A DNA stretch of 64,000 nt. Source: JBCBJX01 sp038522735. GTDB lineage: Bacteria; Pseudomonadota; Alphaproteobacteria; Caulobacterales; Parvularculaceae. The stretch covers positions 25,745 to 89,744 of the forward strand of contig JBCBJX010000002.1 of assembly GCA_038522735.1 (NCBI GenBank), written 5' to 3'. Under the pieces are notes generated by a model. The model had not been told where the DNA came from and did not search any database. It saw nothing but the letters and a program-made list of their open reading frames with translations. Shown here piece after piece: positions 49,528 through 57,542 of the stretch (position 1 is its first letter; each line of letters starts with the position of its first letter). The position numbers and the translations under genes were made by a program.

Positions 49528-51405
49528 TTAAGCGTCCTCTTCGGCCGGCTTCTCGGCGTCGTCGGCCTCTTTTTCCGCGCGCTCGGCCTCCTCGCGGGCC
49601 TTGCGCCGCTCGTCGGCGGCCGCCTGGTCGAGGTAAACGAGAGCCGTGTCGCCGACGGCGGGTTCAATCGGGGCGGCGTCGGACTGGAAGACGAGTTCGC
49701 CGGACTTTTTGACGAAACCGACGATCAGCGCGTCTTCGGGGAGATCGGCGCGCAGGTCTTTCGGCCCGTAAGCGTCCGTCAGCCGGGTGCGCTGGAAAAC
49801 CCAGCCCGCGTAATGACGGCGCATCATGTCCTCGAACCCTATCCCTGCCCGGATGAAGGGCTGCCCCTGCAGGGTGCGGGAAAACGCGCGGCGGTCTTCA
49901 TCGTCGCCAGGGCGCGACGTAAACTGATAAACCTGCGCGCGACCGATCTCCGGCGCGAGATCGCCGGCGACGAGGGCGTTATGGGCCTCGTTGCCGCCGA
50001 GAGCGAGAAGCGTTCCGTACCGGTTGAATTCAAGATGATGCTCCGTCGCCTCGGAGAGGATTTCTCCGTAATAGGTCGGAATATCGGCGAGGCGGGCGGC
50101 GCGCAGCCGGCGCCAGCTGGAATCGGCGATGAGAACCGTCTCGCCCATCTCTTTCAGTTTTTTCGCGAGCGACGCGGCGAAGGGCGAAGCCCCGACAATG
50201 AGGACCCCGGGTCGGCCCGCATAAGCGAGCCCGAGAGCGCGGGCGAGCGGCGCGATCGAAAACCCGTGCAGAACGACGGTCGCGAACACCATGGCGAAGG
50301 CGAGCGGCGGGATGAGGACCGCGTCCTCGTAGCCCGCCTCGACCATTTTCGAGGCGAACAACTCCGAGATCGCGACGGCGACGATGCCCCGCGGCGCGAT
50401 CCAGGCGAGGAAGCCGCGCTCCGCCCACGAGACCCCCGACCACATGGTCGCGATCAGCACGGCGGCCGGCCGGACGATGAACAGCATCGCGGCGACGAAA
50501 GCCGCGGCCCGCCAGTCTAGGAGCGCGAGGGTCGCCCGGTCGAGATTGGCCGTCAGCATGACGAAGACGCCGGAGACGAGGAGGATCGTCACCGTCTCCT
50601 TGAAACGCCTGAGGTCCGTGATCGAGGCGAGCCGGGCGTTGCCGAGGCGCACCCCCATCACGGTGACGGCGATGAGGCCCCCCTCCTCCTGCACCCCGTT
50701 GCCGACGATGAAGGCGAGAATGACGAGGACGAAGAGGATCGGCGCCTTCAGGTGCTCCGGCGCCCAGCCGCGACGGAAGAACGCCGCGACCGCCGAGCCG
50801 AACACCCAGCCGAAGACGCAGAGGACGCCCGAACCGAGGACGAGGGACGCGATGAGCCCGCCCATCGATCCGTGGGCCCCGGCGATGGCGATCACCTCAA
50901 AGAGGATGACCGCGAGGAGCGCCCCGATCGGGTCGTTGATGATGCCCTCCCATTTGAGGAGCGCCGACGGCCGCCCGTCGAGCCGCGCCTGCCGGAGGAG
51001 CGGGATGATGACCGTCGGCCCCGTGACGATCAGCACGCCCGCAAAGAGGAGCGCCGACTGCACCGAGAGCCCCGCCGCATAGACGCCGGCGACCGCTCCG
51101 AAGGCGCAGGCGAGCGGCACGCCGGGCAGGACCAGGCGAAAGATCCCGCGCGAGACGCCCTTGATCTCGGAAAAATTGAGGCTGAGCCCGCCCTCGAAGA
51201 GGATGATCGCGACAGCAAGGGAGATCATCGGCCGATAGACGTCGCCGAAAGCCTCCTCAGGCCGCAGAACGCCGAGGCCGGGCCCCGCGATGAGCCCCGC
51301 CGCCGCCATCAGGACGATGCCGGGCAGATTAAGCCGCCAGGCGAACCACTGGGCACCGACGCCGAGGGCGCCGATTAGGGCGGCCGCAAATAAAACCTCG
51401 TCCAT
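49528..51405 (-). CDS. Monovalent cation:proton antiporter (CPA1-type) with TrkA-like domain
   Basis: This 625-residue protein begins at ATG 51405, directly before the first helix; an upstream in-frame start would add 47 residues that look non-coding. About 12 membrane segments include GPTVIIPLLRQARLDGRPSALLKWEGIINDPIGALLAV, the ion-binding region. After the membrane domain a TrkA-N-like nucleotide-binding fold follows (GVLIVGASPFAASLAKKLKEMGETVLIADSS). A TrkA-C-like region and an acidic Ala/Glu tail end the protein. It exchanges Na+ or K+ for H+ and may be gated by nucleotides. Confidence 0.9.
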   Translation of the reverse strand: MDEVLFAAALIGALGVGAQWFAWRLNLPGIVLMAAAGLIAGPGLGVLRPEEAFGDVYRPMISLAVAIILFEGGLSLNFSEIKGVSRGIFRLVLPGVPLACAFGAVAGVYAAGLSVQSALLFAGVLIVTGPTVIIPLLRQARLDGRPSALLKWEGIINDPIGALLAVILFEVIAIAGAHGSMGGLIASLVLGSGVLCVFGWVFGSAVAAFFRRGWAPEHLKAPILFVLVILAFIVGNGVQEEGGLIAVTVMGVRLGNARLASITDLRRFKETVTILLVSGVFVMLTANLDRATLALLDWRAAAFVAAMLFIVRPAAVLIATMWSGVSWAERGFLAWIAPRGIVAVAISELFASKMVEAGYEDAVLIPPLAFAMVFATVVLHGFSIAPLARALGLAYAGRPGVLIVGASPFAASLAKKLKEMGETVLIADSSWRRLRAARLADIPTYYGEILSEATEHHLEFNRYGTLLALGGNEAHNALVAGDLAPEIGRAQVYQFTSRPGDDEDRRAFSRTLQGQPFIRAGIGFEDMMRRHYAGWVFQRTRLTDAYGPKDLRADLPEDALIVGFVKKSGELVFQSDAAPIEPAVGDTALVYLDQAAADERRKAREEAERAEKEADDAEKPAEEDA

Positions 51406-51531
51406 CAGGCTCTTGGAAACAGTTTGGCGGCGACGGTCAAATGGGCCGCTCCGGGCGGGCGGCCGCGATTTGACGCGTTGCGGGAGGCCGGCCATCCTCT
51501 CTCGCCATACGACGAAGAGAGGGGGCTCCCC

Positions 51532-52614
51532 ATGGATCAGCATCAATCAGCGCACGGCGTGCGCAACGATTCGCGCATCGGTCCGATGCTGTGGATCGGT
51601 TTCTACACGTTTCTTCTGAACATCGTCACGTTGACCCTGTTCCGGTTCTGGGGGCGCACCCATTTCCGGCGCCGCCTCTGGTCCGAGACGACCTATGAGG
51701 GCGAGCCTTTAGTCTACACGGGCAAGGGGCTGGAGCTTTTCGTCGGCTTCGTCATCGCGACGGTCGTTCTCGCTGTTCCTTTCATCGCGTTTCTGTTCGC
51801 AAGCCAGCTCCTCCTCGGCGAAATCGGGTTCGTGGTCGCCCTGACGCTCCTTTACATCGTCATGTTCGCTTTGATCGGCACGGCGATCTTTCTCGCCCGC
51901 CGCTACCACCTCTCGCGGACGACATATCGCGGCGTGCGCTTCGCCCAGACCGGCTCTTCGATCGCCTACGGCTTCGTGAATCTCGGTTATATCCTCCTCA
52001 CCGGGATCACCTTCGGATGGTTCGGACCGGCCGCCCGGGTCCGCCTTTCGCGCCGCATGTGGGCGAACGCCTATTACGGCAGCGAACCGATCCGGTTCGA
52101 GGACACGCCGGAAGCCAAAGCGGAGCCGGTCTACAAGAGCTTCGCCGTCGCCTGGATCGGCGGGCTCATCGGCTATATCGGGTGGATCGCGCTGTTCACG
52201 AGCGTCGTCTCCCTCGAAGAGATGGCGGAGAGCGTGACGCCGGACATCGGCGTCGTGATCACAATCTACGCGACGCTTATTCCGTTCGCGCTTTTCATCG
52301 GCGTTGTCGCGGCCTGGCACGAGGCGGTCATGACCCGACGGATCACGAAAAGCATCGGGCTCGGCGAAGCGCGGCTCACCTCGCGCTTCAGCACCATCGA
52401 CATGATCGAGCTGACGATCACCAACCTTCTGTTGATCACCTTCACCCTCGGCGTCGGCCTCATGCCCGCCCAGATGCGCCTCTGGAAACGGTATGCCAAC
52501 CGCATGTCCGTCATCGGAGAGATCGATTTCAACGCGATCAAGCAAAGCAAGGAGAGGACGCCCGGCACCGGCGAAGGCCTCGCCGACGGCCTCGACATCG
52601 CAGCGAATTTCTGA
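51532..52614 (+). CDS. DUF898 family membrane protein (YjgN-like)
   Basis: This 360-residue protein contains the DUF898 signature FLLNIVTLTLFRFWGRTHFRRRLWSETTYEGEPLVYTGKGLELFVGF, repeated in altered form later (LLLITFTLGVGLMPAQMRLWKRYANRMSVIG). About six to eight membrane segments are present. ATG 51532 has GAGAGGGG upstream. YjgN-like proteins have no confirmed function. It is directly followed, 10 nt on, by an M48 protease gene, a frequent pairing that suggests a membrane-quality-control pair. Confidence 0.88.
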   Translation: MDQHQSAHGVRNDSRIGPMLWIGFYTFLLNIVTLTLFRFWGRTHFRRRLWSETTYEGEPLVYTGKGLELFVGFVIATVVLAVPFIAFLFASQLLLGEIGFVVALTLLYIVMFALIGTAIFLARRYHLSRTTYRGVRFAQTGSSIAYGFVNLGYILLTGITFGWFGPAARVRLSRRMWANAYYGSEPIRFEDTPEAKAEPVYKSFAVAWIGGLIGYIGWIALFTSVVSLEEMAESVTPDIGVVITIYATLIPFALFIGVVAAWHEAVMTRRITKSIGLGEARLTSRFSTIDMIELTITNLLLITFTLGVGLMPAQMRLWKRYANRMSVIGEIDFNAIKQSKERTPGTGEGLADGLDIAANF

Positions 52615-52624
52615 CGGAGGCGGC

Positions 52625-53755
52625 GTGACGGGCGAAGAGAGCTTCTCGGGCGTCTATTACGACGGCGCGTCGGCCCGCGCCCATGACGCCGAGGTGCGCT
52701 TAACCGCCGAGGGCGTCGCGTTCGAGGCCGCGGACGGCGCGCACCTCTGGCCCTATGGGCGGCTCGACGCGGCGCCCGCGCCGAACGGCGGCCTCCGCCT
52801 CTCCTCGAAGACGGCGCCCGGCGCGGCCCTCGTCATCGGGACGAACGGGGCGGCGGCGATCCGGCGCGCCGCGCCCGAACTTTTCGACGGGACCCGCGCC
52901 CGCCGGCGCTTCATCGCCCTCGTCGCGGCGCTTGTGGCCGCGGCGGCCGGCTTCGGCTGGCTTTTCTTTTTCGGCGTCCCCGCCGCTTCCGGCCCCCTCG
53001 CCCGCGCGACTGATCCGAAACTTGAAATTCAGATCGGCGAAAATCTCGACGCCCAGATCAGCCTCCTGCTCCGGTCCTGCAAGGCTGCCGAAGCCGACGC
53101 CCTCATCGAACAGCGCCTCAACGATATGGCCGAGCGCGCAGACGTCGGCTTTCCCATCCGCTTCGAATTCGTCCGCACCCGCATGCCGAACGCCCTCGCC
53201 CTTCCGGGCGGCCGCGTGAAAGCGACCCGCGGTCTCGTCGAGGCGCTGGAAAACGATCAGGAGGCGTTCTTCGCCGTCATGGCCCATGAGCTGGGCCATG
53301 TAAAAGAGCGCCACGGCATGCAGACGATCTACCGGAACGCGGGACTCTCGACGCTCCTTGAAATCGTGACCGGCGGCTCCGGCGTCGCCCAGCAGGCGAT
53401 CCTCGTCGGCGGTCAGCTGAACCAGCTGCGCTACTCGCGCGTCCAGGAGGAGGACGCCGACGCCGTCGCCTTCGAGATCATGGAGGCGACCGGCCTCGAC
53501 CCCGCCTCCCTCGCGCGCGCTTTTGAAGCGATCGCCGATATCGAGCCCGATGAGGAAGCCGACGAGGACGCGGATGAGGAGCGCCTCTCCGACTGGCTGA
53601 GCACCCATCCGAACACCAAGGACCGCATCAAGGCTGCGCGCGATCGCGCTCTGCCGGACGCGGACGGGTTTCCCTATCTCGATACGGACGAGTGGGCGAT
53701 TGTTTCTTCCGCCTGCGACCCAAAGGAAGACGCAGACGAGCCTTCAGAGGACTGA
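52625..53755 (+). CDS. M48 family membrane-anchored metalloprotease
   Basis: This 376-residue protein starts at GTG 52625, ten bases after the DUF898 stop and behind GGAGG. An N-terminal soluble part precedes one membrane helix (about 96-117). The zinc-protease motif HELGH (221-225) is followed by EEDADAVAFEIM, whose first glutamates supply the third ligand, and a C-terminal STHPNTKDRI block as in the BepA/Oma1-like M48 group. It probably degrades misfolded envelope proteins. An acidic run (EPDEEADEDADEE) interrupts the catalytic domain. Confidence 0.9.
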   Translation: MTGEESFSGVYYDGASARAHDAEVRLTAEGVAFEAADGAHLWPYGRLDAAPAPNGGLRLSSKTAPGAALVIGTNGAAAIRRAAPELFDGTRARRRFIALVAALVAAAAGFGWLFFFGVPAASGPLARATDPKLEIQIGENLDAQISLLLRSCKAAEADALIEQRLNDMAERADVGFPIRFEFVRTRMPNALALPGGRVKATRGLVEALENDQEAFFAVMAHELGHVKERHGMQTIYRNAGLSTLLEIVTGGSGVAQQAILVGGQLNQLRYSRVQEEDADAVAFEIMEATGLDPASLARAFEAIADIEPDEEADEDADEERLSDWLSTHPNTKDRIKAARDRALPDADGFPYLDTDEWAIVSSACDPKEDADEPSED

Positions 53756-53762
53756 CAGCCGG

Positions 53763-54539
53763 CTACTTGTTCTTGAAGTTCGGCTTCCGCTTTTCGACGA
53801 AGGCGGCCATGCCTTCCTTCTGGTCCTCCGTCGCAAAGACCGAGTGGAAGAGCCGGCGCTCGAAGCGCACGCCCTCGGCCAATGAAACTTCGTAACCGCG
53901 GTCCACGGATTCTTTCGTCATCATCACGATCGGGCGGGAAAATCCGGCGATCTTTTTCGCCGCGTCGATCGCCGTTTCACGCAGCTCGCCCTTCGGCACC
54001 ACGCGGCTGACGAGGCCGCAGCGCTCGGCCTCCTCTGCATCCATCATCCGGCCGGTGAGGCACATGTCCATCGCCTTTGACTTGCCGACATAGCGCGCGA
54101 GGCGCTGGGTGCCGCCGGCTCCCGGCATGGCGCCGATGGTGATTTCCGGCTGGCCGAACTTCGCGTTGTCCGCGGCGATGATGAAATCGCACATGAGGGC
54201 GAGCTCGCAGCCGCCGCCGAGGGCGTAGCCCGCGACCGCCGCGATCACCGGCTTACGGCAGCGCGACGCCGTCTCCCAGTTCGCCGTGATGAAGTCCTGC
54301 GTGTAGGCCTCGATGAAGGTCTTCTCCGCCATCTCCTTGATGTCGGCGCCGGCGGCGAAGGCCTTCTCCGAGCCCGTGATCACGATACAGCCGACCGCCT
54401 CGTCCGCCTCATAGGCTTTGAGGGCCGCCGTCAGCTCGTCCATCAGCTGGAGATTGAAGGCGTTGAGGGCGTCCGGCCGGTCGAGGGTGATGATCCCCAC
54501 CGCGCCGTCGGTTTCGGTCTTGATGCACTCGTAGGCCAT
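53763..54539 (-). CDS. Enoyl-CoA hydratase
   Basis: This 258-residue crotonase has the catalytic pair Glu112 (GGGCELAL) and Glu132 (GQPEITIGAMPGAGGTQRLAR). It hydrates trans-2-enoyl-CoA to the 3-hydroxyacyl-CoA. The start at 54539 gives the canonical length; a longer frame running antisense to the citrate synthase gene is ignored. In this context it may serve the beta-oxidation part of valine or short-chain fatty-acid breakdown, feeding propionyl-CoA to the methylcitrate genes upstream. It is the last gene of the minus-strand cluster. Confidence 0.93.
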   Translation of the reverse strand: MAYECIKTETDGAVGIITLDRPDALNAFNLQLMDELTAALKAYEADEAVGCIVITGSEKAFAAGADIKEMAEKTFIEAYTQDFITANWETASRCRKPVIAAVAGYALGGGCELALMCDFIIAADNAKFGQPEITIGAMPGAGGTQRLARYVGKSKAMDMCLTGRMMDAEEAERCGLVSRVVPKGELRETAIDAAKKIAGFSRPIVMMTKESVDRGYEVSLAEGVRFERRLFHSVFATEDQKEGMAAFVEKRKPNFKNK

Positions 54540-54625
54540 AACGGCTCCCTTGCGTCTCGCGTTCGCGGGGTGCGCTTTTTCTGAGCGGGACGCAACCGCC
54601 CGCCCGAGGGACGCCGGACGCCCGC

Positions 54626-55762
54626 TCAGCGGGTTCCGATCGCCGGCACGTCCCGTTCCTTCACCCCGGTATAGGCCGAAAGCGGACGGATGAGCTTGTT
54701 GTCGGCGAGCTGCTCCATCACATGGGCGGCCCAGCCGGTGATCCGGCTCATGACGAAAATCGGCGTGAACATCGGGATCTCGAAGCCCATCAGGTAATAG
54801 GAGGGCCCCGCGGGGAAATCGAGGTTCGGGTAGATGCCTTTCTCGGCGACCATCGTCTCGTCGAGGATGCGGCTCATCTCCCAGTATTTTTTCGCTTCGT
54901 CCGTGCCGATCACGTCGACCATTTTCTTGTAGGCGTCGGTCATGGTCGGAACGCGGCTGTCGCCCGAACGATAGACCCGGTGGCCGAAGCCCATGATCTT
55001 CTTCTTGGTCGCGAGGGCGTCGAGCATCCACGCCTTCGCCTTATCGGGCGAGCCGACCTCCGTCAGCATGTGCATCACCGCTTCGTTGGCGCCGCCATGG
55101 AGCGGACCTTTCAGGGAGCCGACGGCGCCGACGACCGCGGAATAGATATCCGATTGCGAGGACGCGACGACGCGGGCCGTGAACGTCGATGCGTTGAAGG
55201 AATGCTCCGCATAGAGCGTCATGGAGATGTCGAAGCACTTGACGACTTCCGGCGCCGGAACCTCGCCGAAGCACATGTGGAAGAAGTTCTCCGAAAAGCC
55301 GAGCGAGCGGTCCGGCGCGATCGGGTCTAGGCCCTTGCGCAGGCGATAGTCGACAGCGACCATTTCGGGGATTTTCGCGAGCATGCGGACGGACTTGTTC
55401 ATCAGGCCCTGGGGCGAGGACTCCCCCGCCTCGCCGTCTTCCTGCCCGAGAAAGGAGATCGCCGTGCGGAGCGTGTCCATCGGGTGGGCGTCCTTGTTAA
55501 AGCGCCGCATCATGCCGATGAGGTTGTCCGAGAGCCCGCGGCGGGATTTCTCCAGCGCGTCGAACTCCGCGAGCTGATCTTTATTCGGCAACTCCCCCTG
55601 CAGGATGAGGTAGGCGACCTCCTCGAAGCGGCACTCGGTCGCGAGATCCTGCACGCGGTAGCCGCGATAGGTCAGCGAGTTCGATTCCGGCATGACCTTC
55701 GAGACGGCGGTCGTGTCGGTGATCACCCCCGCGAGGCCGTATTTGATGTCTTCGTCGCTCAT
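54626..55762 (-). CDS. prpC: Citrate synthase family protein, probable 2-methylcitrate synthase
   Basis: This 378-residue protein has catalytic His222 (GPLHGGANEAVMH), His261 (GFGHRVYRSGDSR) and Asp315 (LDFPAGP). Length and the MSDEDIKYGLAGVITDTTAVSKV start match the short 2-methylcitrate/citrate synthase group. Neighbouring prpB and prpD make the methylcitrate role more likely, condensing propionyl-CoA with oxaloacetate. A GGGAG ribosome site lies before ATG 55762. Substrate choice between acetyl- and propionyl-CoA cannot be read from the sequence. Confidence 0.88.
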   Translation of the reverse strand: MSDEDIKYGLAGVITDTTAVSKVMPESNSLTYRGYRVQDLATECRFEEVAYLILQGELPNKDQLAEFDALEKSRRGLSDNLIGMMRRFNKDAHPMDTLRTAISFLGQEDGEAGESSPQGLMNKSVRMLAKIPEMVAVDYRLRKGLDPIAPDRSLGFSENFFHMCFGEVPAPEVVKCFDISMTLYAEHSFNASTFTARVVASSQSDIYSAVVGAVGSLKGPLHGGANEAVMHMLTEVGSPDKAKAWMLDALATKKKIMGFGHRVYRSGDSRVPTMTDAYKKMVDVIGTDEAKKYWEMSRILDETMVAEKGIYPNLDFPAGPSYYLMGFEIPMFTPIFVMSRITGWAAHVMEQLADNKLIRPLSAYTGVKERDVPAIGTR

Positions 55763-55778
55763 GGCTCCCTGCCCTTTC

Positions 55779-56147
55779 TCAACGCATGTCCCAGGCTTCA
55801 GCGCCCCGGTTTTCGATCGATCGTCCGTGCGGGCCGGAGTAGGCGCGCTCCACTTTCGCGACCCGCAGTTCGTAGTGCTCGTAAAAGCGGTCGATCCCCT
55901 CGGCCATCGCGGCCCGGTGCTCGACATCGGCTTTCCAGGAGAGGATCGCCGCCTCGTCGCGCCAATAGGAGACGGTGATCCCGAAACCCCTGTCGTCCCG
56001 CGCGCTTTCGTGGCCGAGGCAGCCCGGGTGCTTAAGCGCCCGCTCCCCCATCGCCGCGGCCGTCTCCGCATACCCTGCGTCGTCGGCGAGCCGGTTTGTA
56101 AAGACCACGGCGTAATAAGGGGGCGTCAGGCTCCGGGCGAACGTCAT
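55779..56147 (-). CDS. Antibiotic biosynthesis monooxygenase-like (ABM) protein
   Basis: This 122-residue protein begins at ATG 56147 with AAGGAG just upstream. It has an ABM ferredoxin-like fold pattern: YYAVVFTNRL, ETAAAMGERALKHPGCLGHESARDDRGFGITVSYWRDEAAILSWKADVEHRAAMAEG, then a short tail. ABM proteins bind small aromatic or heme-like ligands; many occur as uncharacterised companions of metabolic operons. It is 16 nt upstream of prpC and separated from prpB by a 220-nt space filled by a repeat. Confidence 0.85.
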   Translation of the reverse strand: MTFARSLTPPYYAVVFTNRLADDAGYAETAAAMGERALKHPGCLGHESARDDRGFGITVSYWRDEAAILSWKADVEHRAAMAEGIDRFYEHYELRVAKVERAYSGPHGRSIENRGAEAWDMR

Positions 56148-56168
56148 TCCAAACTCCTTACGCGCGGC

Positions 56169-56350
56169 CGTCCTTCGCGACGCCGCTTCGCAGCTCCTCA
56201 GGACGAAGGCACCGGCCATCCTCGTCCTGAGGAGCCGCCGCCCTTCGAGACGCCGCCTCGCGGCGGCTCCTCCGGGTGAAGACAGCCCCGTTCTTCTCAG
56301 AGCACTCTTCGTCCTGAGGAGCCGGGCGCAGCCCGGCGTCGCGAAGGACG
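56169..56350. repeat. Mosaic nested inverted repeat, GACGAAG subfamily, copy 2
   Basis: It fills the 220-nt gap between prpB and the ABM gene. The outer arms CGTCCTTCGCGACG (56169-56182) and CGTCGCGAAGGACG (56337-56350) are perfect. Inner units CTCCTCAGGACGA and TCGTCCTGAGGAG, a GCCGCCTCGCGGCGGC hairpin module and a TCTCAGAGCA spacer are shared with 10735-10885 but in a different order, so the unit looks assembled from modules. Confidence 0.88.
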
Positions 56351-56367
56351 GCGGCGCGCTCATTCCC

Positions 56368-57279
56368 TCACTCCGTCGGCGTATCCGCGACCGTGAAATT
56401 GAAGATGTCCTGATCGAATTTCGAATACTCCTCATATCGCAGATAATCATAGAGGACTTTGCGGTGCTGCATGCGGTCGAGGATGGCGTTCTGGTCGCCA
56501 GCCTCCTTGATGTGGTCGAGGCCCTCCTCCACGGCGTGCATGGCGAGGCGGAAGGTCGTCACCGGGTAGATGACCAGGTTGAAGCCGAGGTCCTCCAGCT
56601 CCTTACGCGTCAGGAGCCGGGATTTTCCGAACTCGGTCATGTTGGCGAGGATCGGAACGTCGATCGCTTCGCGGACGGCTTCGAACTCCTTCTCCGACGC
56701 CATCGCCTCGGGGAAGATCATGTCGGCGCCCGCGTCCACATAGGCCCTCATGCGGTCGATCGCCTTGTCGAGGCCTTCCACCGCGCGGGCGTCGGAGCGG
56801 GCGATAACGACGAAGTTCGGATCGCGCTTCGCGTCCACCGCGGCGCGCACCCGCTGCACCATCACGTCCGTCTCGACGATCTCCTTGCCGTCAAGGTGCC
56901 CGCAGCGCTTCGGCATCACCTGGTCTTCGATATGGCAGCCGGAAAGGCCCTTTTCCTCCAGCATGCGGACGGTCCGAGCCGCGCTCATCGGCTCGCCGAA
57001 GCCCGTGTCGATGTCGATGAAGGCCGGCAGGTCGGTGACGCGGGCGATCTGCTCGCCCCGGTCGGCGAACTCCGAGAGCGTCGCGACGCCGATATCCGGC
57101 AGGCAGAGATCGGCCGTCAGCATCGCCCCGCCGATATAGACCGCCTCATAGCCCTTGCGCTCGATCATCTGCGCGACGAAGGGCGAGAACGCGCCCGGAA
57201 CCTGATGCAGCCTTCCGTCCTCCAGCAGATCGCGGAAGGCTTCGCGTTTCTCGGTCGGCGTTTTCTGTGTGAAGAGCAT
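56368..57279 (-). CDS. prpB: Methylisocitrate lyase
   Basis: This 303-residue PEP mutase/isocitrate lyase family enzyme has the active-site motif KRCGH (124-128), IDIDTGFGEP, and FVVIARSDARAVEGLDKAIDRMRAYVDAGADMIFPEA. Length fits PrpB rather than isocitrate lyase, which is longer. It cleaves 2-methylisocitrate to pyruvate and succinate, the last step of the methylcitrate cycle. The neighbouring prpD and prpC genes support the assignment. A 65-residue membrane protein gene lies 27 nt upstream. Confidence 0.95.
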   Translation of the reverse strand: MLFTQKTPTEKREAFRDLLEDGRLHQVPGAFSPFVAQMIERKGYEAVYIGGAMLTADLCLPDIGVATLSEFADRGEQIARVTDLPAFIDIDTGFGEPMSAARTVRMLEEKGLSGCHIEDQVMPKRCGHLDGKEIVETDVMVQRVRAAVDAKRDPNFVVIARSDARAVEGLDKAIDRMRAYVDAGADMIFPEAMASEKEFEAVREAIDVPILANMTEFGKSRLLTRKELEDLGFNLVIYPVTTFRLAMHAVEEGLDHIKEAGDQNAILDRMQHRKVLYDYLRYEEYSKFDQDIFNFTVADTPTE

Positions 57280-57306
57280 TATCGATCTCCTGTGTGCTCG
57301 GGGCGC

Positions 57307-57504
57307 TCAGTCCGCGCCGCCATCGCCGCCCCCGCCATCGCCGCCGTCCGCCGGTTCGTGCTTCGACGATCCGGCGTCGACGATCACGCCCGACCCGGCG
57401 TGCGGGTCGCCGCCTTTCTTCTCCTGTCGGAGCTTGAAGACGCGAAAGTAGAAGATCCCCGCAAAGACGATCAGGATCGCTGCGAATAGAAAAACTTCGT
57501 TCAT
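57307..57504 (-). CDS. Small single-helix membrane protein (65 aa)
   Basis: This 65-residue protein has one membrane helix (about residues 4-21, VFLFAAILIVFAGIFYF) and a basic RVFKLRQEKKGG segment. A Gly/Asp-rich, low-complexity tail follows (ADGGDGGGGDGGAD). It lies between prpD and prpB on the same strand with short gaps, so it is probably co-transcribed. Homologues are not recognisable by eye. The start has a plausible AAGGAGC ribosome site just upstream on the minus strand. Confidence 0.7.
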   Translation of the reverse strand: MNEVFLFAAILIVFAGIFYFRVFKLRQEKKGGDPHAGSGVIVDAGSSKHEPADGGDGGGGDGGAD

Positions 57505-57542
57505 GAACGCTCCTTGCCGGGCGACCGGTGAGCCGGGCCGGT

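Noticed and set aside
53763..55031. A longer start for the enoyl-CoA hydratase
   Set aside because: The extra upstream part runs over the end of the citrate synthase gene in another frame; the ATG at 54539 gives the usual length and N-terminus.
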